Positions 35,048 to 42,854 of a stretch of 54,210 bases of DNA are shown here, piece after piece. The stretch is taken from assembly GCA_036389375.1 (NCBI GenBank), contig DASVQA010000229.1, positions 1 to 54,210 of the forward strand, written 5' to 3'. Position numbers and translations under genes: made by a program. The notes below the pieces were generated by a model. That model did not search any database, was not told the DNA's origin, and worked only from the letters and a program-made list of their open reading frames with translations. The number at the start of each line of letters is the position of its first letter. Positions within the stretch are counted from its first letter, which is position 1. Source of the stretch: QHXQ01 sp036389375. Its GTDB lineage: Bacteria > Acidobacteriota > Blastocatellia > Pyrinomonadales > Pyrinomonadaceae.

Positions 35048-35529
35048 GACGCAGCGTCTTCGTCGGCGGGAATCAAAGTGAAGTAAGGCTGATTGAACAG
35101 GACATCGCGGGCGAACAGGATCATGTTCGAGGTCGCCTGAAAGTGGACGGGCCGGCCGACGAGTCGTTGCAAATCCTCACGCAGCGCATTGAGCGCGGGC
35201 GCAATCTCCGGGCACTCGTCGCCGAGCGGCTTGGTGTGCAGCCCCGGTATGTAGAACTCGTCCTCGCGCCAGCATTCCATTACGCCGCTGCCGATGAGCG
35301 TGATGTCCAGATCGCTTGTGCCTTTGCCGTCGGCGTCGAAGGGCCGGCCGTCTTCCCAACGTTCGTTCGTCAGGGCGCTCCCGCGCAGCGCGACGCCCGT
35401 GCCGCGCGGCAACTCGGTGCGGAGTTTCGCGCAGAACTGCTCGAAGCGTTGCCGGTTGCCATCGAAGCCCAGTTTGATGATGCGCGCGCGAATCTCATCA
35501 TCGGTCATCTCTTTTACGTCATCAGCCAT
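35044..35529 (-). CDS. Nucleotidyltransferase-fold protein
   Basis: 161 aa. The minimal nucleotidyltransferase signature is visible: VALRGSALTN (GS motif) and TSDLDITLIG (DxD metal pair, separated from GS by an unusually long ~20-residue insert). The rest (HFQATSNMILFARDVLF) is not recognised. The substrate is unknown. It overlaps the EEP gene by 4 bp and follows the 3'-phosphoesterase gene by 27 bp, so a role in nucleic-acid end metabolism is a positional inference. Start chosen at MADDVKEM. Confidence 0.65.
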   Translation of the reverse strand: MADDVKEMTDDEIRARIIKLGFDGNRQRFEQFCAKLRTELPRGTGVALRGSALTNERWEDGRPFDADGKGTSDLDITLIGSGVMECWREDEFYIPGLHTKPLGDECPEIAPALNALREDLQRLVGRPVHFQATSNMILFARDVLFNQPYFTLIPADEDAAS

Positions 35530-35556
35530 GCACACCTACATTCCGTCGGCTAACCT

Positions 35557-36087
35557 TCACGCGGACTTTTTGCGCGCCTGTTTCTTGGCCGTTCCGGCCG
35601 CACTCGGTCGTACGGCTTTCTGCTCGACCGGGCCGACGGTTTCCACCGTGTGACCCGTGACGGCGTACTCGTCCGCGACTTTTTGCAAGAGCCATTGCGG
35701 TCGCCCGCGCTGCTCGCGCCCCTTCATCTTGAAGAGTCGCCAGTCGCCTTTGAGGCGTCGGCCGTGCAGGCGAAAACGCAGCGCACCGGCTTGCCACGCG
35801 GCGAGCGCGTCCGGCTCGGCCGGCGTGAACGTGCCGATGTCCCAACGATAAACCTGCCCCGCGCCGTAAGTACCTTCCGGCAGCAGGCCTTCATATGTCA
35901 AATACGCGAGCGCGTGGTCGGGCACTTCAACTGCCAGCCGCTTGACCGCCGGATCGAGCGAAGGCCCCTTCGGCACGGCCCAACTCTTCAACACCCCGTT
36001 GATCTCCAAACGGAAATCCCAGTGCAGGTGGCTCGCATGATGCTCCTGCACAACGAACTTCGCTTTGCTTGGCCCAGTGCTTCGCAT
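35557..36087 (-). CDS. Stand-alone LigD 3'-phosphoesterase
   Basis: 176 aa. It is a whole LigD-type PE domain: FVVQEHHASHLHWDFRLE with the HxxxxxHxD metal-site pattern, GVLKSWAVPKGPSLDP, a conserved His in VPDHALAYLTYEG, and PEGTYGAGQVYRWDIG. PE domains remove 3'-phosphates and trim 3'-ribonucleotides, leaving ends that ligases can seal. The Lys/Arg-rich tail (TAKKQARKKSA) may contact DNA. It is paralogous to the N-terminal domain of the LigD fusion 0.4 kb upstream. Confidence 0.92.
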   Translation of the reverse strand: MRSTGPSKAKFVVQEHHASHLHWDFRLEINGVLKSWAVPKGPSLDPAVKRLAVEVPDHALAYLTYEGLLPEGTYGAGQVYRWDIGTFTPAEPDALAAWQAGALRFRLHGRRLKGDWRLFKMKGREQRGRPQWLLQKVADEYAVTGHTVETVGPVEQKAVRPSAAGTAKKQARKKSA

Positions 36088-36271
36088 CCGGTAACTTTGG
36101 TTTAACTATGCGCTGACCAACCTCGCGGCCAGCACGCACGGCGAAAGGCAGATCAACACCGGAGACGACTTAGCGCGCACGGATTTTCTGCATGTCGTTG
36201 CAGCGTGCGCGCGCTCGGCCTCCTGATTGATACTGCCTCGCGCCGAAGATTCATTGACACAGGCGAGCTAC

Positions 36272-36469
36272 TTACTTGCGCTTCTGGTCGCCCCGGTCGC
36301 CCTGCCCGGACTTGACCGTCGTCTTGGCGTGCTTCTTCACGTCCTGCGAGAGCGAGCGCCCCACGTCGTCCGACTCTTCAAAACGCCCCTGCTCATCGCG
36401 GCGCACGTAACGCTTGTCCGTCCCCGTATCAATCAACTCACGCTTACTCGAACCTTTTTTCTCAGCCAT
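36272..36469 (-). CDS. Conserved 65-aa charged protein in the LigD cluster
   Basis: 65 aa, starting MAEKKGSSKRELI. It contains DTGTDKRYVRRDEQGRF and DDVGRSLSQDVKKHAK, followed by a basic, Gly-rich tail. It is highly charged, lacks a hydrophobic core and is probably partly disordered. I recall similar small proteins in other bacteria but no assigned function. It lies 40 bp downstream of the LigD fusion on the same strand. The start codon was placed after the end of ligD; a longer in-frame start would overlap that gene. Confidence 0.7.
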   Translation of the reverse strand: MAEKKGSSKRELIDTGTDKRYVRRDEQGRFEESDDVGRSLSQDVKKHAKTTVKSGQGDRGDQKRK

Positions 36470-36509
36470 CTTTCCAACCTCCTCTTGTTCGTTTAACCTC
36501 AAGCCAACC

Positions 36510-38138
36510 TTACGCTGCCCGCTTCCCCGCATCTACCGCCAGTCGGCGCGCGACCTCCTTCATCGCCCGTTCAAGTCTCTGCCCGCTCGTACGCACAGGC
36601 TCGAACAGATCGCCTTTGGCGCGGACGCGCCGCAACAGGTTCTTGATCGTAAAATCCTGCGGCGTGATCCGTTTGCGCTCGACCTCGCGCCATGTAAGTG
36701 GCGCAGAGACGCAAGCCCCGGCGCGCGGGCGCACGGAATACGGCGCGACCACCGACTTGCCCCGCGCGTTCTGCATGTGATCCACGTATATCTGCCCGCG
36801 CTTACGTTTCTTCAAGGCCCGTTCGACGGTCGCAATCTCCGGCTGCGCCCGCGCCACGAGCGTCGCCACCTGTTCGGCCAATTCCGCGATCTGCTCGTAG
36901 TCGTAGACGGGTTTTATGGGCACATAGACGTGTAGGCCGCGCGAGCCGGAAGTTTTTGGATAACAGGCCAGCCCGATCTCGGTCAGCAAGTCGCGCACGC
37001 TAATGGCCAACTCGCAGATCGTGGTGAACTCTACGCCCGGCCCCGGATCGAGATCGAAGACGAACCAATCAGGGCGTGCTAGATTGCGCAGGCGCGAGTG
37101 CCAGGGGTGGCGCTCAATCGCGCCGAGGTTGGCCATGTAGATGAGCGTCGGCAGATCGCCGCCGATGATGTAATCAACGGTGTGCCCCTCTTCCACGTCG
37201 AGCGTCGCGGTCTGCACGAAGTCCGGCGCTTCGTTTACGTCGTGCTGATGAAAGAACGGCCCCTTGATCCCATTCGGGTAGCGCTTCATGATGAGCGGGC
37301 GGTCTTTCAGGTAGGGCAGAATGTATGCTGAGATTTCGTAGTAATACCTGATCAGATCGGCTTTGGTGTAACCGTCGTCGGGCCAATAGACCTTGTCGAG
37401 ATTCGTGAGCGCGACCGTGTGCCGGCCCATCCGCACATTCACATCACCGTGCAACTCTTTCGCTTTGAACGCGCGGCTGGCCGGTACAACTGCCGCATCC
37501 GCGCCTGCTGTGCTGATTCGTTTGACGCCGTGCTTACGCGCCGCGCGCGCCGCCTGCGTCGGCCGGCTTGCGCCGCGCGGTGCGCGCCCCTTTTGCAAGC
37601 CGCTTTGCCACGCGCGCGCCTGCGCGTCCGTGTCCATGCGGAGCGTCAGTTGCCAGCCCGGCTCGGCATGTTCGTCGCGGCTCTTAATCAGTAGCCACTG
37701 ACCTTCGCGCCCGCTCATCCGCACGAGATTGAAAGCGCCGCGCAGTTTCTTGCCCTTCAGACGAAAAGCGAGTTTGCCATTAGCGAGTTGCTGCAAAGGG
37801 TCGCCGCCGTCGAGCAGTTCATACGTGCCTTCGTCCCAGATCATGTGCTCGCCCGCGCCGTAGTTGCCGGGCGGAATGTGCCCCTCGAATTTCAGATACT
37901 CGACGGGATGATCCTCCGTCGGCGCGGCGAAGCGTTTAGCGGCCGGATCGAGCGAAGGCCCCTTCGGCACAGACCACGACTTCAAGACGCCGCCCATCTC
38001 CAAACGAAAATCGAAATGCAATTTCGAGGCGTGATGTTCCTGCACGACAAAGCGGCGACGGTTTGCTTTCGACAGTTTGCCCTTCGGTTCGGGCGTGCGC
38101 GTGAAGTCGCGCTTTTGCTGGTATGTCTCAAGCCCCAT
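36510..38138 (-). CDS. ligD: LigD phosphoesterase-polymerase fusion without ligase domain
   Basis: 542 aa. N-terminal PE domain ~20-180: FVVQEHHASKLHFDFRLE, EDHPVEYLKFEGHIPPGNYGAG. A basic linker follows (~185-240). Polymerase (archaeo-eukaryotic primase-like) domain ~245-530: VALTNLDKVYWPDDGYTK, RPLIMKRYPNG, catalytic DLD in FVFDLDPGPG, TSGSRGLHVYVPI and VVAPYSVRPRAG. LigD Pol adds ribo- or deoxynucleotides during non-homologous end joining. The ATP-dependent ligase domain present in classical LigD is missing; a separate ligase is encoded 1 kb away. Start chosen at MGLETYQQKRDF, the usual N-terminus. Confidence 0.94.
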   Translation of the reverse strand: MGLETYQQKRDFTRTPEPKGKLSKANRRRFVVQEHHASKLHFDFRLEMGGVLKSWSVPKGPSLDPAAKRFAAPTEDHPVEYLKFEGHIPPGNYGAGEHMIWDEGTYELLDGGDPLQQLANGKLAFRLKGKKLRGAFNLVRMSGREGQWLLIKSRDEHAEPGWQLTLRMDTDAQARAWQSGLQKGRAPRGASRPTQAARAARKHGVKRISTAGADAAVVPASRAFKAKELHGDVNVRMGRHTVALTNLDKVYWPDDGYTKADLIRYYYEISAYILPYLKDRPLIMKRYPNGIKGPFFHQHDVNEAPDFVQTATLDVEEGHTVDYIIGGDLPTLIYMANLGAIERHPWHSRLRNLARPDWFVFDLDPGPGVEFTTICELAISVRDLLTEIGLACYPKTSGSRGLHVYVPIKPVYDYEQIAELAEQVATLVARAQPEIATVERALKKRKRGQIYVDHMQNARGKSVVAPYSVRPRAGACVSAPLTWREVERKRITPQDFTIKNLLRRVRAKGDLFEPVRTSGQRLERAMKEVARRLAVDAGKRAA

Positions 38139-38484
38139 CTTGGATTTGGTTCGCGCGCGGGCCGTTAAGCGCCCGCGCCGCACACGAAGATCGTCAGCAA
38201 TTCAACACGTTTGACAGGCAAGCACAGGGCCAGTGCTGCGTTAGTCGGCATGTCGGCGGCGGCCGCAAAACATTAAGCACGAAAGCACACGAAACGAGAC
38301 GTAGAAAACAGCCTGCCGCCGCTCGTGCTGCATCATGCGCTGGCGCGCGGGTCAGGCCTTAACGCGCCGTGCGCTGTTGCAAGGTTGTAACTTAAACGTA
38401 CAACTAGCGTTCGACAACTGTTCAGTGCGCCAGCGTACCAAGCGAACTTACTCGGCGCTTAATGCGTGTGCGCGCCGCACGCGC
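38139..38484. other. 346-bp spacer upstream of the LigD fusion
   Basis: No gene is supported here. The spacer should hold the LigD promoter, but I see no clear -10/-35 pair. A short imperfect direct repeat, AGCACGAA-AGCACACGAA, occurs at 38276-38293. The right end is AT-richer than its surroundings. Confidence 0.4.
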
Positions 38485-39054
38485 TCATAACTTTTTCGCT
38501 TCTCGTTTGAGCAGCGCAAAATCCTCTTTCACCTTCGCGCCCAGATCTTCGCGGTAGAATCTGACCGCCGGGTGATAGCCGACCAGATACTTGCGCCCTT
38601 CATGTTCGATGACGCGCCCGCGCGCCTCGTTGATGCTCTTGACGCCGAGCAGTTTCTTCGCCGCCACGCCGCCGAGCAGCACGATGAGTTTCGGGTTGAC
38701 GAGCGCGATCTGCTCGAACAGATAGTTCCCCGTGCAGGTCTCGACCTCAAGCCGCTTCGGTGTGCGGTTCTTTGGCGGGCGACATTTGACCGTGTTGGTG
38801 ATAAAGAAGTCTGCGCGGTCGAGGCCCGTGCCCGCGAGCACCTTGTCGAGATAGCGCCCCGTCGCGCCGACGAAAGGATGCCCCGTCTCGTCCTCGTCCT
38901 TGCCCGGCGCTTCGCCGATGATCATGACCTTCGCCGTATACTTGCCGTCGCCCGGCACAGCCAGCGTCCGCGAGACGTGGAGCGGGCAGCGCGTGCAGAC
39001 GCGTATCTGCGCCGCCAGTTCGTCGAGGCGTTTTGCTTTTTTCGATTTCGCCAT
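38485..39054 (-). CDS. Uracil-DNA glycosylase, family 4 (Fe-S)
   Basis: 189 aa. Removes uracil from DNA as the first step of base excision repair. Family 4 motifs: MIIGEAPGKDEDETGHPFVG, TNTVKCRPPKNRTP and GYHPAVRF. The four iron-sulfur cysteines are C20 and C23 (CTRC), C91 and C107, with spacing typical of UDGa. Start at MAKSKKAKRL. It is transcribed divergently from the DNA ligase gene, 103 bp apart. Confidence 0.93.
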   Translation of the reverse strand: MAKSKKAKRLDELAAQIRVCTRCPLHVSRTLAVPGDGKYTAKVMIIGEAPGKDEDETGHPFVGATGRYLDKVLAGTGLDRADFFITNTVKCRPPKNRTPKRLEVETCTGNYLFEQIALVNPKLIVLLGGVAAKKLLGVKSINEARGRVIEHEGRKYLVGYHPAVRFYREDLGAKVKEDFALLKREAKKL

Positions 39055-39157
39055 CCGTGCTGCTCGCTGGCCACCGCCTTAGCTTATCCGGCTTGCAATT
39101 TGCATTCTCAAAGGCGCACGGCTTTAGCAATTCAACTCGACCACGCCCGGACTAAAG

Positions 39158-40792
39158 ATGATGAAACTTTCCGCACTGGCCAAGACCTACGACCGCATCG
39201 CCGCCGCCGCGCGCGAACCGGAACGCGTCAAACTGCTGGCGCAGATGTTCAAGCGCGCCGATCAGCCGACGCTCTACGCCGCCGCGCACTTCACGCTCGG
39301 CGAAGTCGTCGCGCCGCAGTATTCCGACCAACTCGGCATCGGCCCCGGCACGCTCCGCGCCGCGCTCGCCGCCGCGTCGGGGCGCACGCCCGAAGCGATT
39401 GACGAAGAGGTGAAAGAGACGGGCGACATGAGCGCGGTCGTGGCGAAATATGCGCGCGGACGCGACACTTTAACCGTCGCCGAACTCTGGCAGCGCATTG
39501 AGCGCGCCGCCCGCCGCAACGAGGATCGCCTGCAACTTGTCGCGCACGTCTTCACACACACGACGGCGAACGGCGCAAAGTATTTCACGCGCATGGTGCT
39601 CAACCAGATGCGGATCGGCGCGGCGCTCGGCACGATTAGCCGCGCGCTCGCGCAGGCGTTCGACGTGGAGGCGGGCGCGGTCGAGCACGCCTACGCGATG
39701 ACGAACGACGTGGGGCTGACGGCGCAGCGCGCGAGTCAGGGCGCGAAACGGCTGTCGCGCACCGGCCTCGCGGTCTTTCGCCCCTACCAGTTTATGAACG
39801 CGCACAAGGTTGATGACCCCGGCGCGATCCTCGCGGAGTTTGCGGGCAAGCGTGTTATCTACGAGGTCAAATATGACGGCGCGCGTTTGCAGATTCATCT
39901 GAAGCGCGGCCGGCCGCACGAGATCAAGTTCTATTCTCGGCGGCTGAACGAAGACACGCGGGCGATGCCCGATCTGGTCGCCGCTTTGCAGGCTGCTTGG
40001 CGCGGCGGCGATGCGATCTTCGAGGGCGAGGCGGTCGCCTTCGATCCGAAGCTCAAGACCAAACAGGCGTTTCAGTCCGTCCTGATGCGACTTGGGCGCG
40101 TGCATGACATAGAGGCGAAGGCGCGCGAGATTCCGCTCAAGCTCTACCTCTTCGAGTTGGTCTATCTCGACGGCGCAGACCTGATGCAGCGCCCGCAACG
40201 CGAGCGCCGCGAGTTGTTGCAGACGCTCTTTCAGCCGACCGAGCGCGTGCAGATGACCGAAGCGATTGAATCCGACAGACGCGCCGCGCAGGACAGATTC
40301 TTCAAACGCGCGATCAAGGGCGGGCACGAAGGCGTGATGGCGAAAGACCCGGACGCGCCTTACACGCCGGGCCAGCGCACCGAGAGTTGGTTGAAACTCA
40401 AACCCGCGTTCGAGACGCTCGACGTGGTGGTGACGGGCGGCATCTGGGGTTCGGGGCGGCGGCGCGGTCTGCTGTCGAGCCTCGTCGTCTCAGTCCGCGA
40501 CAAGGACGGCTTTAAGACCGTTGGCAAAGTCGGCACGGGTTTCTCCGAAGAGACGCTGCGCGCGTTGACGGCGAAGCTCACGCCACAGATCATCACGACG
40601 CGCGGCCACAACGTCGAGCTTGAGCCGACGATGGTGATCGAAGTTGATTTTCAGGACATACAGCAGACCAGTCGCTACGCGGCCGGCTACGTCCTGCGCA
40701 TCCCGCGTTTCAAACGCGAGCGCATTGACAAGAGTATCCGCGAAGCCGACACGCTGGAACGGCTGAAGCGTTTGTATCAGCAGACGCATTAA
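39158..40792 (+). CDS. ATP-dependent DNA ligase
   Basis: 544 aa. N-terminal helical DNA-binding domain ~1-205, nucleotidyltransferase domain ~210-410 and OB domain ~415-540. Adenylated Lys is K238 in YEVKYDGARLQIH (motif I). Other ligase motifs: FYSRRLNEDTR, AIFEGEAVAFD, EGVMAKDPDAPYTPG and SWLKLKPAF. The length and N-terminal domain match archaeal/LigB-type ligases, not the LigD ligase domain. In this cluster it may supply the sealing activity missing from the LigD fusion. The start could be either of two adjacent ATGs. Confidence 0.95.
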   Translation: MMKLSALAKTYDRIAAAAREPERVKLLAQMFKRADQPTLYAAAHFTLGEVVAPQYSDQLGIGPGTLRAALAAASGRTPEAIDEEVKETGDMSAVVAKYARGRDTLTVAELWQRIERAARRNEDRLQLVAHVFTHTTANGAKYFTRMVLNQMRIGAALGTISRALAQAFDVEAGAVEHAYAMTNDVGLTAQRASQGAKRLSRTGLAVFRPYQFMNAHKVDDPGAILAEFAGKRVIYEVKYDGARLQIHLKRGRPHEIKFYSRRLNEDTRAMPDLVAALQAAWRGGDAIFEGEAVAFDPKLKTKQAFQSVLMRLGRVHDIEAKAREIPLKLYLFELVYLDGADLMQRPQRERRELLQTLFQPTERVQMTEAIESDRRAAQDRFFKRAIKGGHEGVMAKDPDAPYTPGQRTESWLKLKPAFETLDVVVTGGIWGSGRRRGLLSSLVVSVRDKDGFKTVGKVGTGFSEETLRALTAKLTPQIITTRGHNVELEPTMVIEVDFQDIQQTSRYAAGYVLRIPRFKRERIDKSIREADTLERLKRLYQQTH

Positions 40793-40841
40793 CTCAGGCC
40801 GGCTCGTGCGCCATGTGGCTTTGAGGTATCCTGCGCTTAGG

Positions 40842-41723
40842 ATGAACGCGGACAAGCCCTCGCTCGAACAACTCTTAGCCGAACCCGTCTCCGCGCTGCG
40901 GCAGCGCTTCCTCAACGGGTGTGCGCCGCTGCCGCGCGGTCTGCTGGAAGCGTTGGCGCGCGATCCGCGTCGGGGCGCGCAGGCGCTCGCGCGCACTTTG
41001 CGCACACGCCAGCGCAAGAATCGCGCGGAAGGTCAACGTCTGCGCCGGCTGCTCCAATACGAACAGGAGTTGTGGGCGCAAGGCTATCAACTCGTCGCGG
41101 GCGTGGACGAGGCGGGCATGGCTCCGCTGGCGGGCCCCGTCGTCGCGGCGGCGGTCATCCTGCCGCCCCGCTACAAACTGCGCGGCTTGAACGACTCGAA
41201 GAAGATTCTAGACGCCGCCCGGCGCGCGGAACTGGCCGCACAGATCAAGCAAGATGCGACGGCGTGGGCGGTGGGGTTTGCCGAAGTGGCGGAGATCGAT
41301 CAGTTGAACATCTATCACGCGGGGTTGCTGGCGATGCGGCGCGCGGTTGAAGGGCTTGCGGTCAAACCCGATTTTCTGCTCGTTGATGCGCGCAAGATTC
41401 CTGATTGCGTAGCGCCGCAGCGCGGTCTCATACACGGCGACACGCTCTCGGCCAGCATCGCCGCCGCCTCCGTCCTCGCCAAGACCACGCGCGACGCGCA
41501 CATGTGCGAACTCGACCGACAGTATCCCGGCTATGGGCTTGCCGCGCACAAAGGCTACCCGACGCCCGTCCACTATCGCGCCCTGCGCGAACTCGGCGCA
41601 GCGCCCATTCATCGCCGCAGTTTCGCGCCCGTCAGACAGGTGCTCGGTCTCGACCCTGTCCAGACCGAGCTATTCGAGCCGGATGAAATGAGGGATGAAG
41701 ACAGCATTACTCAGGTTGAGTAA
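40842..41723 (+). CDS. rnhB: Ribonuclease HII with N-terminal extension and altered GRG motif
   Basis: 293 aa. Cleaves RNA in RNA-DNA hybrids and at embedded ribonucleotides. About 83 residues of helical, Arg-rich extension precede the catalytic domain. The first metal motif is VAGVDEAGMAPLAGPVVAAA (D89, E90), with GMA where GRG is usual. LNDSKKILDAARR, LLVDARKIP, TLSASIAAASVLAKTTRDAHM and GYGLAAHKGYPTPVH are typical. The start at ATG 40842 follows the DNA ligase stop by 49 bp, suggesting one transcript. The C-terminus (EMRDED) is encoded by the left arm of heptad inverted repeat 4. Confidence 0.92.
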   Translation: MNADKPSLEQLLAEPVSALRQRFLNGCAPLPRGLLEALARDPRRGAQALARTLRTRQRKNRAEGQRLRRLLQYEQELWAQGYQLVAGVDEAGMAPLAGPVVAAAVILPPRYKLRGLNDSKKILDAARRAELAAQIKQDATAWAVGFAEVAEIDQLNIYHAGLLAMRRAVEGLAVKPDFLLVDARKIPDCVAPQRGLIHGDTLSASIAAASVLAKTTRDAHMCELDRQYPGYGLAAHKGYPTPVHYRALRELGAAPIHRRSFAPVRQVLGLDPVQTELFEPDEMRDEDSITQVE

Positions 41724-41753
41724 GCACAGTTTCATCCCTCATCCCTCAGCCCT
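41681..41753. repeat. Heptad-type inverted repeat 4
   Basis: Left arm 41681-41700 (GGATGAAATGAGGGATGAAG) and right arm 41731-41753 (TTCATCCCTCATCCCTCAGCCCT) are inverted runs of a GGGATGA heptad, with ATGAGGGATGAA matching perfectly. The left arm lies inside the end of the rnhB coding sequence; the right arm ends 7 bp before the stop of the convergent SDR gene. Confidence 0.8.
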
Positions 41754-41759
41754 GCCCTT

Positions 41760-42734
41760 TCACCCTGCGGTCGTCTCACCGCCGAGCAGCGTCAGCACTT
41801 CGCCGGTCACGTAGCTGGAATCCGCTTCGGAGGCGAAATAGACGTAGGCGGGGGCGATCTCTTCGGGCTGCGCGGGGCGCTTCATCGGCGTATCCGCACC
41901 GAACTTGGCCACCTCTTCCGGTTCTTTGTCCGATGGATTAAGCGGCGTCCAGACAGGGCCCGGCGCGACGCAGTTGACGCGTATGCCCTGCTCGACGAGG
42001 TTCTGCGCGAGCGACTTGGTGAAGGCGTGAATCGCGCCCTTCGTCGCGGAATAATCGAGCAGTTCCTTGCTGCCTTCGAGGCCCGTGATCGAGCCGGTGT
42101 TGATGATGGCGCTGCCCTTCGTCAGGTGCGCGAGCGCGGCTTTAGCCATGTAGAAATAGCCGTAGATGTTCGTCTTGAACGTGCGGTCGAACTGCTCGTC
42201 GCTTACGTCCGCCAGCGTCTTCTGGTGCTGCTGGAACGCGGCGTTGTTGACCAGAATATCGAGCCGCCCGAACTCCTGCACCGTCTGCTCGACCGCCTTG
42301 CGACAGAATTTCGCGTCGCGCACATCGCCCGCGATGAGCAGACAAGCGCGCCCTTCCAGTTCGACCGCGCGCCGCGTCTCCTCGGCGTCCGTCTGCTCGG
42401 CGGGCAGATAGACGATAGCTATGTCCGCGCCTTCGCGCGCGTAGAGCACGGCGACCGCGCGCCCGATGCCTGAATCGCCGCCCGTGATGAGCGCGGCCTT
42501 GTCCAGCAGTTTGTTCGCACCCTTATAACGCGGCGCTTGATACTGCGGGCGCGGCGTAATCTGCGATTCCAGACCCGGCTTCGGCTGCTGCTGCGCTGGC
42601 TGCGGCGCTTTCGGCTCGCGCTGCTGTCCGGCCGCGCCGCCCCGACTCTTCTGCGCGGCCTGTTTGCCGGTCTTGCTCCCCTTTTTACCCGCCTGCTGGC
42701 CCTTCTTGTTTGCCTTCTTGCTCGTAGTTGCCAT
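41760..42734 (-). CDS. SDR-family oxidoreductase with charged N-terminal tail
   Basis: 324 aa. Residues 1-50 are Lys/Gln/Ala-rich and probably disordered. The Rossmann domain starts near 75: ALITGGDSGIGRAVAVLYA (NAD(P) loop), VNNAAFQ, and the catalytic YSATKGAIHAF (Tyr and Lys), then NCVAPGPVWTPLNPSD. The pattern fits the YghA/YhdF-type glucose/aldehyde dehydrogenase-like SDR group often linked to stress. The substrate is unknown. Start chosen at MATTSKKANKK. It interrupts the repair genes but is on the opposite strand. Confidence 0.88.
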   Translation of the reverse strand: MATTSKKANKKGQQAGKKGSKTGKQAAQKSRGGAAGQQREPKAPQPAQQQPKPGLESQITPRPQYQAPRYKGANKLLDKAALITGGDSGIGRAVAVLYAREGADIAIVYLPAEQTDAEETRRAVELEGRACLLIAGDVRDAKFCRKAVEQTVQEFGRLDILVNNAAFQQHQKTLADVSDEQFDRTFKTNIYGYFYMAKAALAHLTKGSAIINTGSITGLEGSKELLDYSATKGAIHAFTKSLAQNLVEQGIRVNCVAPGPVWTPLNPSDKEPEEVAKFGADTPMKRPAQPEEIAPAYVYFASEADSSYVTGEVLTLLGGETTAG

Positions 42735-42825
42735 GACACACTCTCCCCCTGTTCGTGACCGACCTGTTTGTATTTGAACTAGCGCCGCCATTCTTCCATT
42801 GACACGGCTCAGTACGCAAGGCGGC

Positions 42826-42834
42826 TGCTATAAT
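42826..42834 (+). promoter_or_regulatory. Extended -10 promoter of the AlkA-like gene
   Basis: TGCTATAAT, identical to the rnpB element, 20 bp before the ATG at 42855. A TTGACA at 42799-42804 is 24 bp away, too far for a normal -35. A transcription start near 42841 would leave a short leader. Confidence 0.55.
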
Positions 42835-42854
42835 CGCCCGCGCAAGGCTCGAAC

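Noticed and set aside
42799..42834. TTGACA and TATAAT near 42.8 kb as a classic -35/-10 pair
   Set aside because: The spacer is 24 bp, too long for sigma-70; the extended -10 alone is the better reading.
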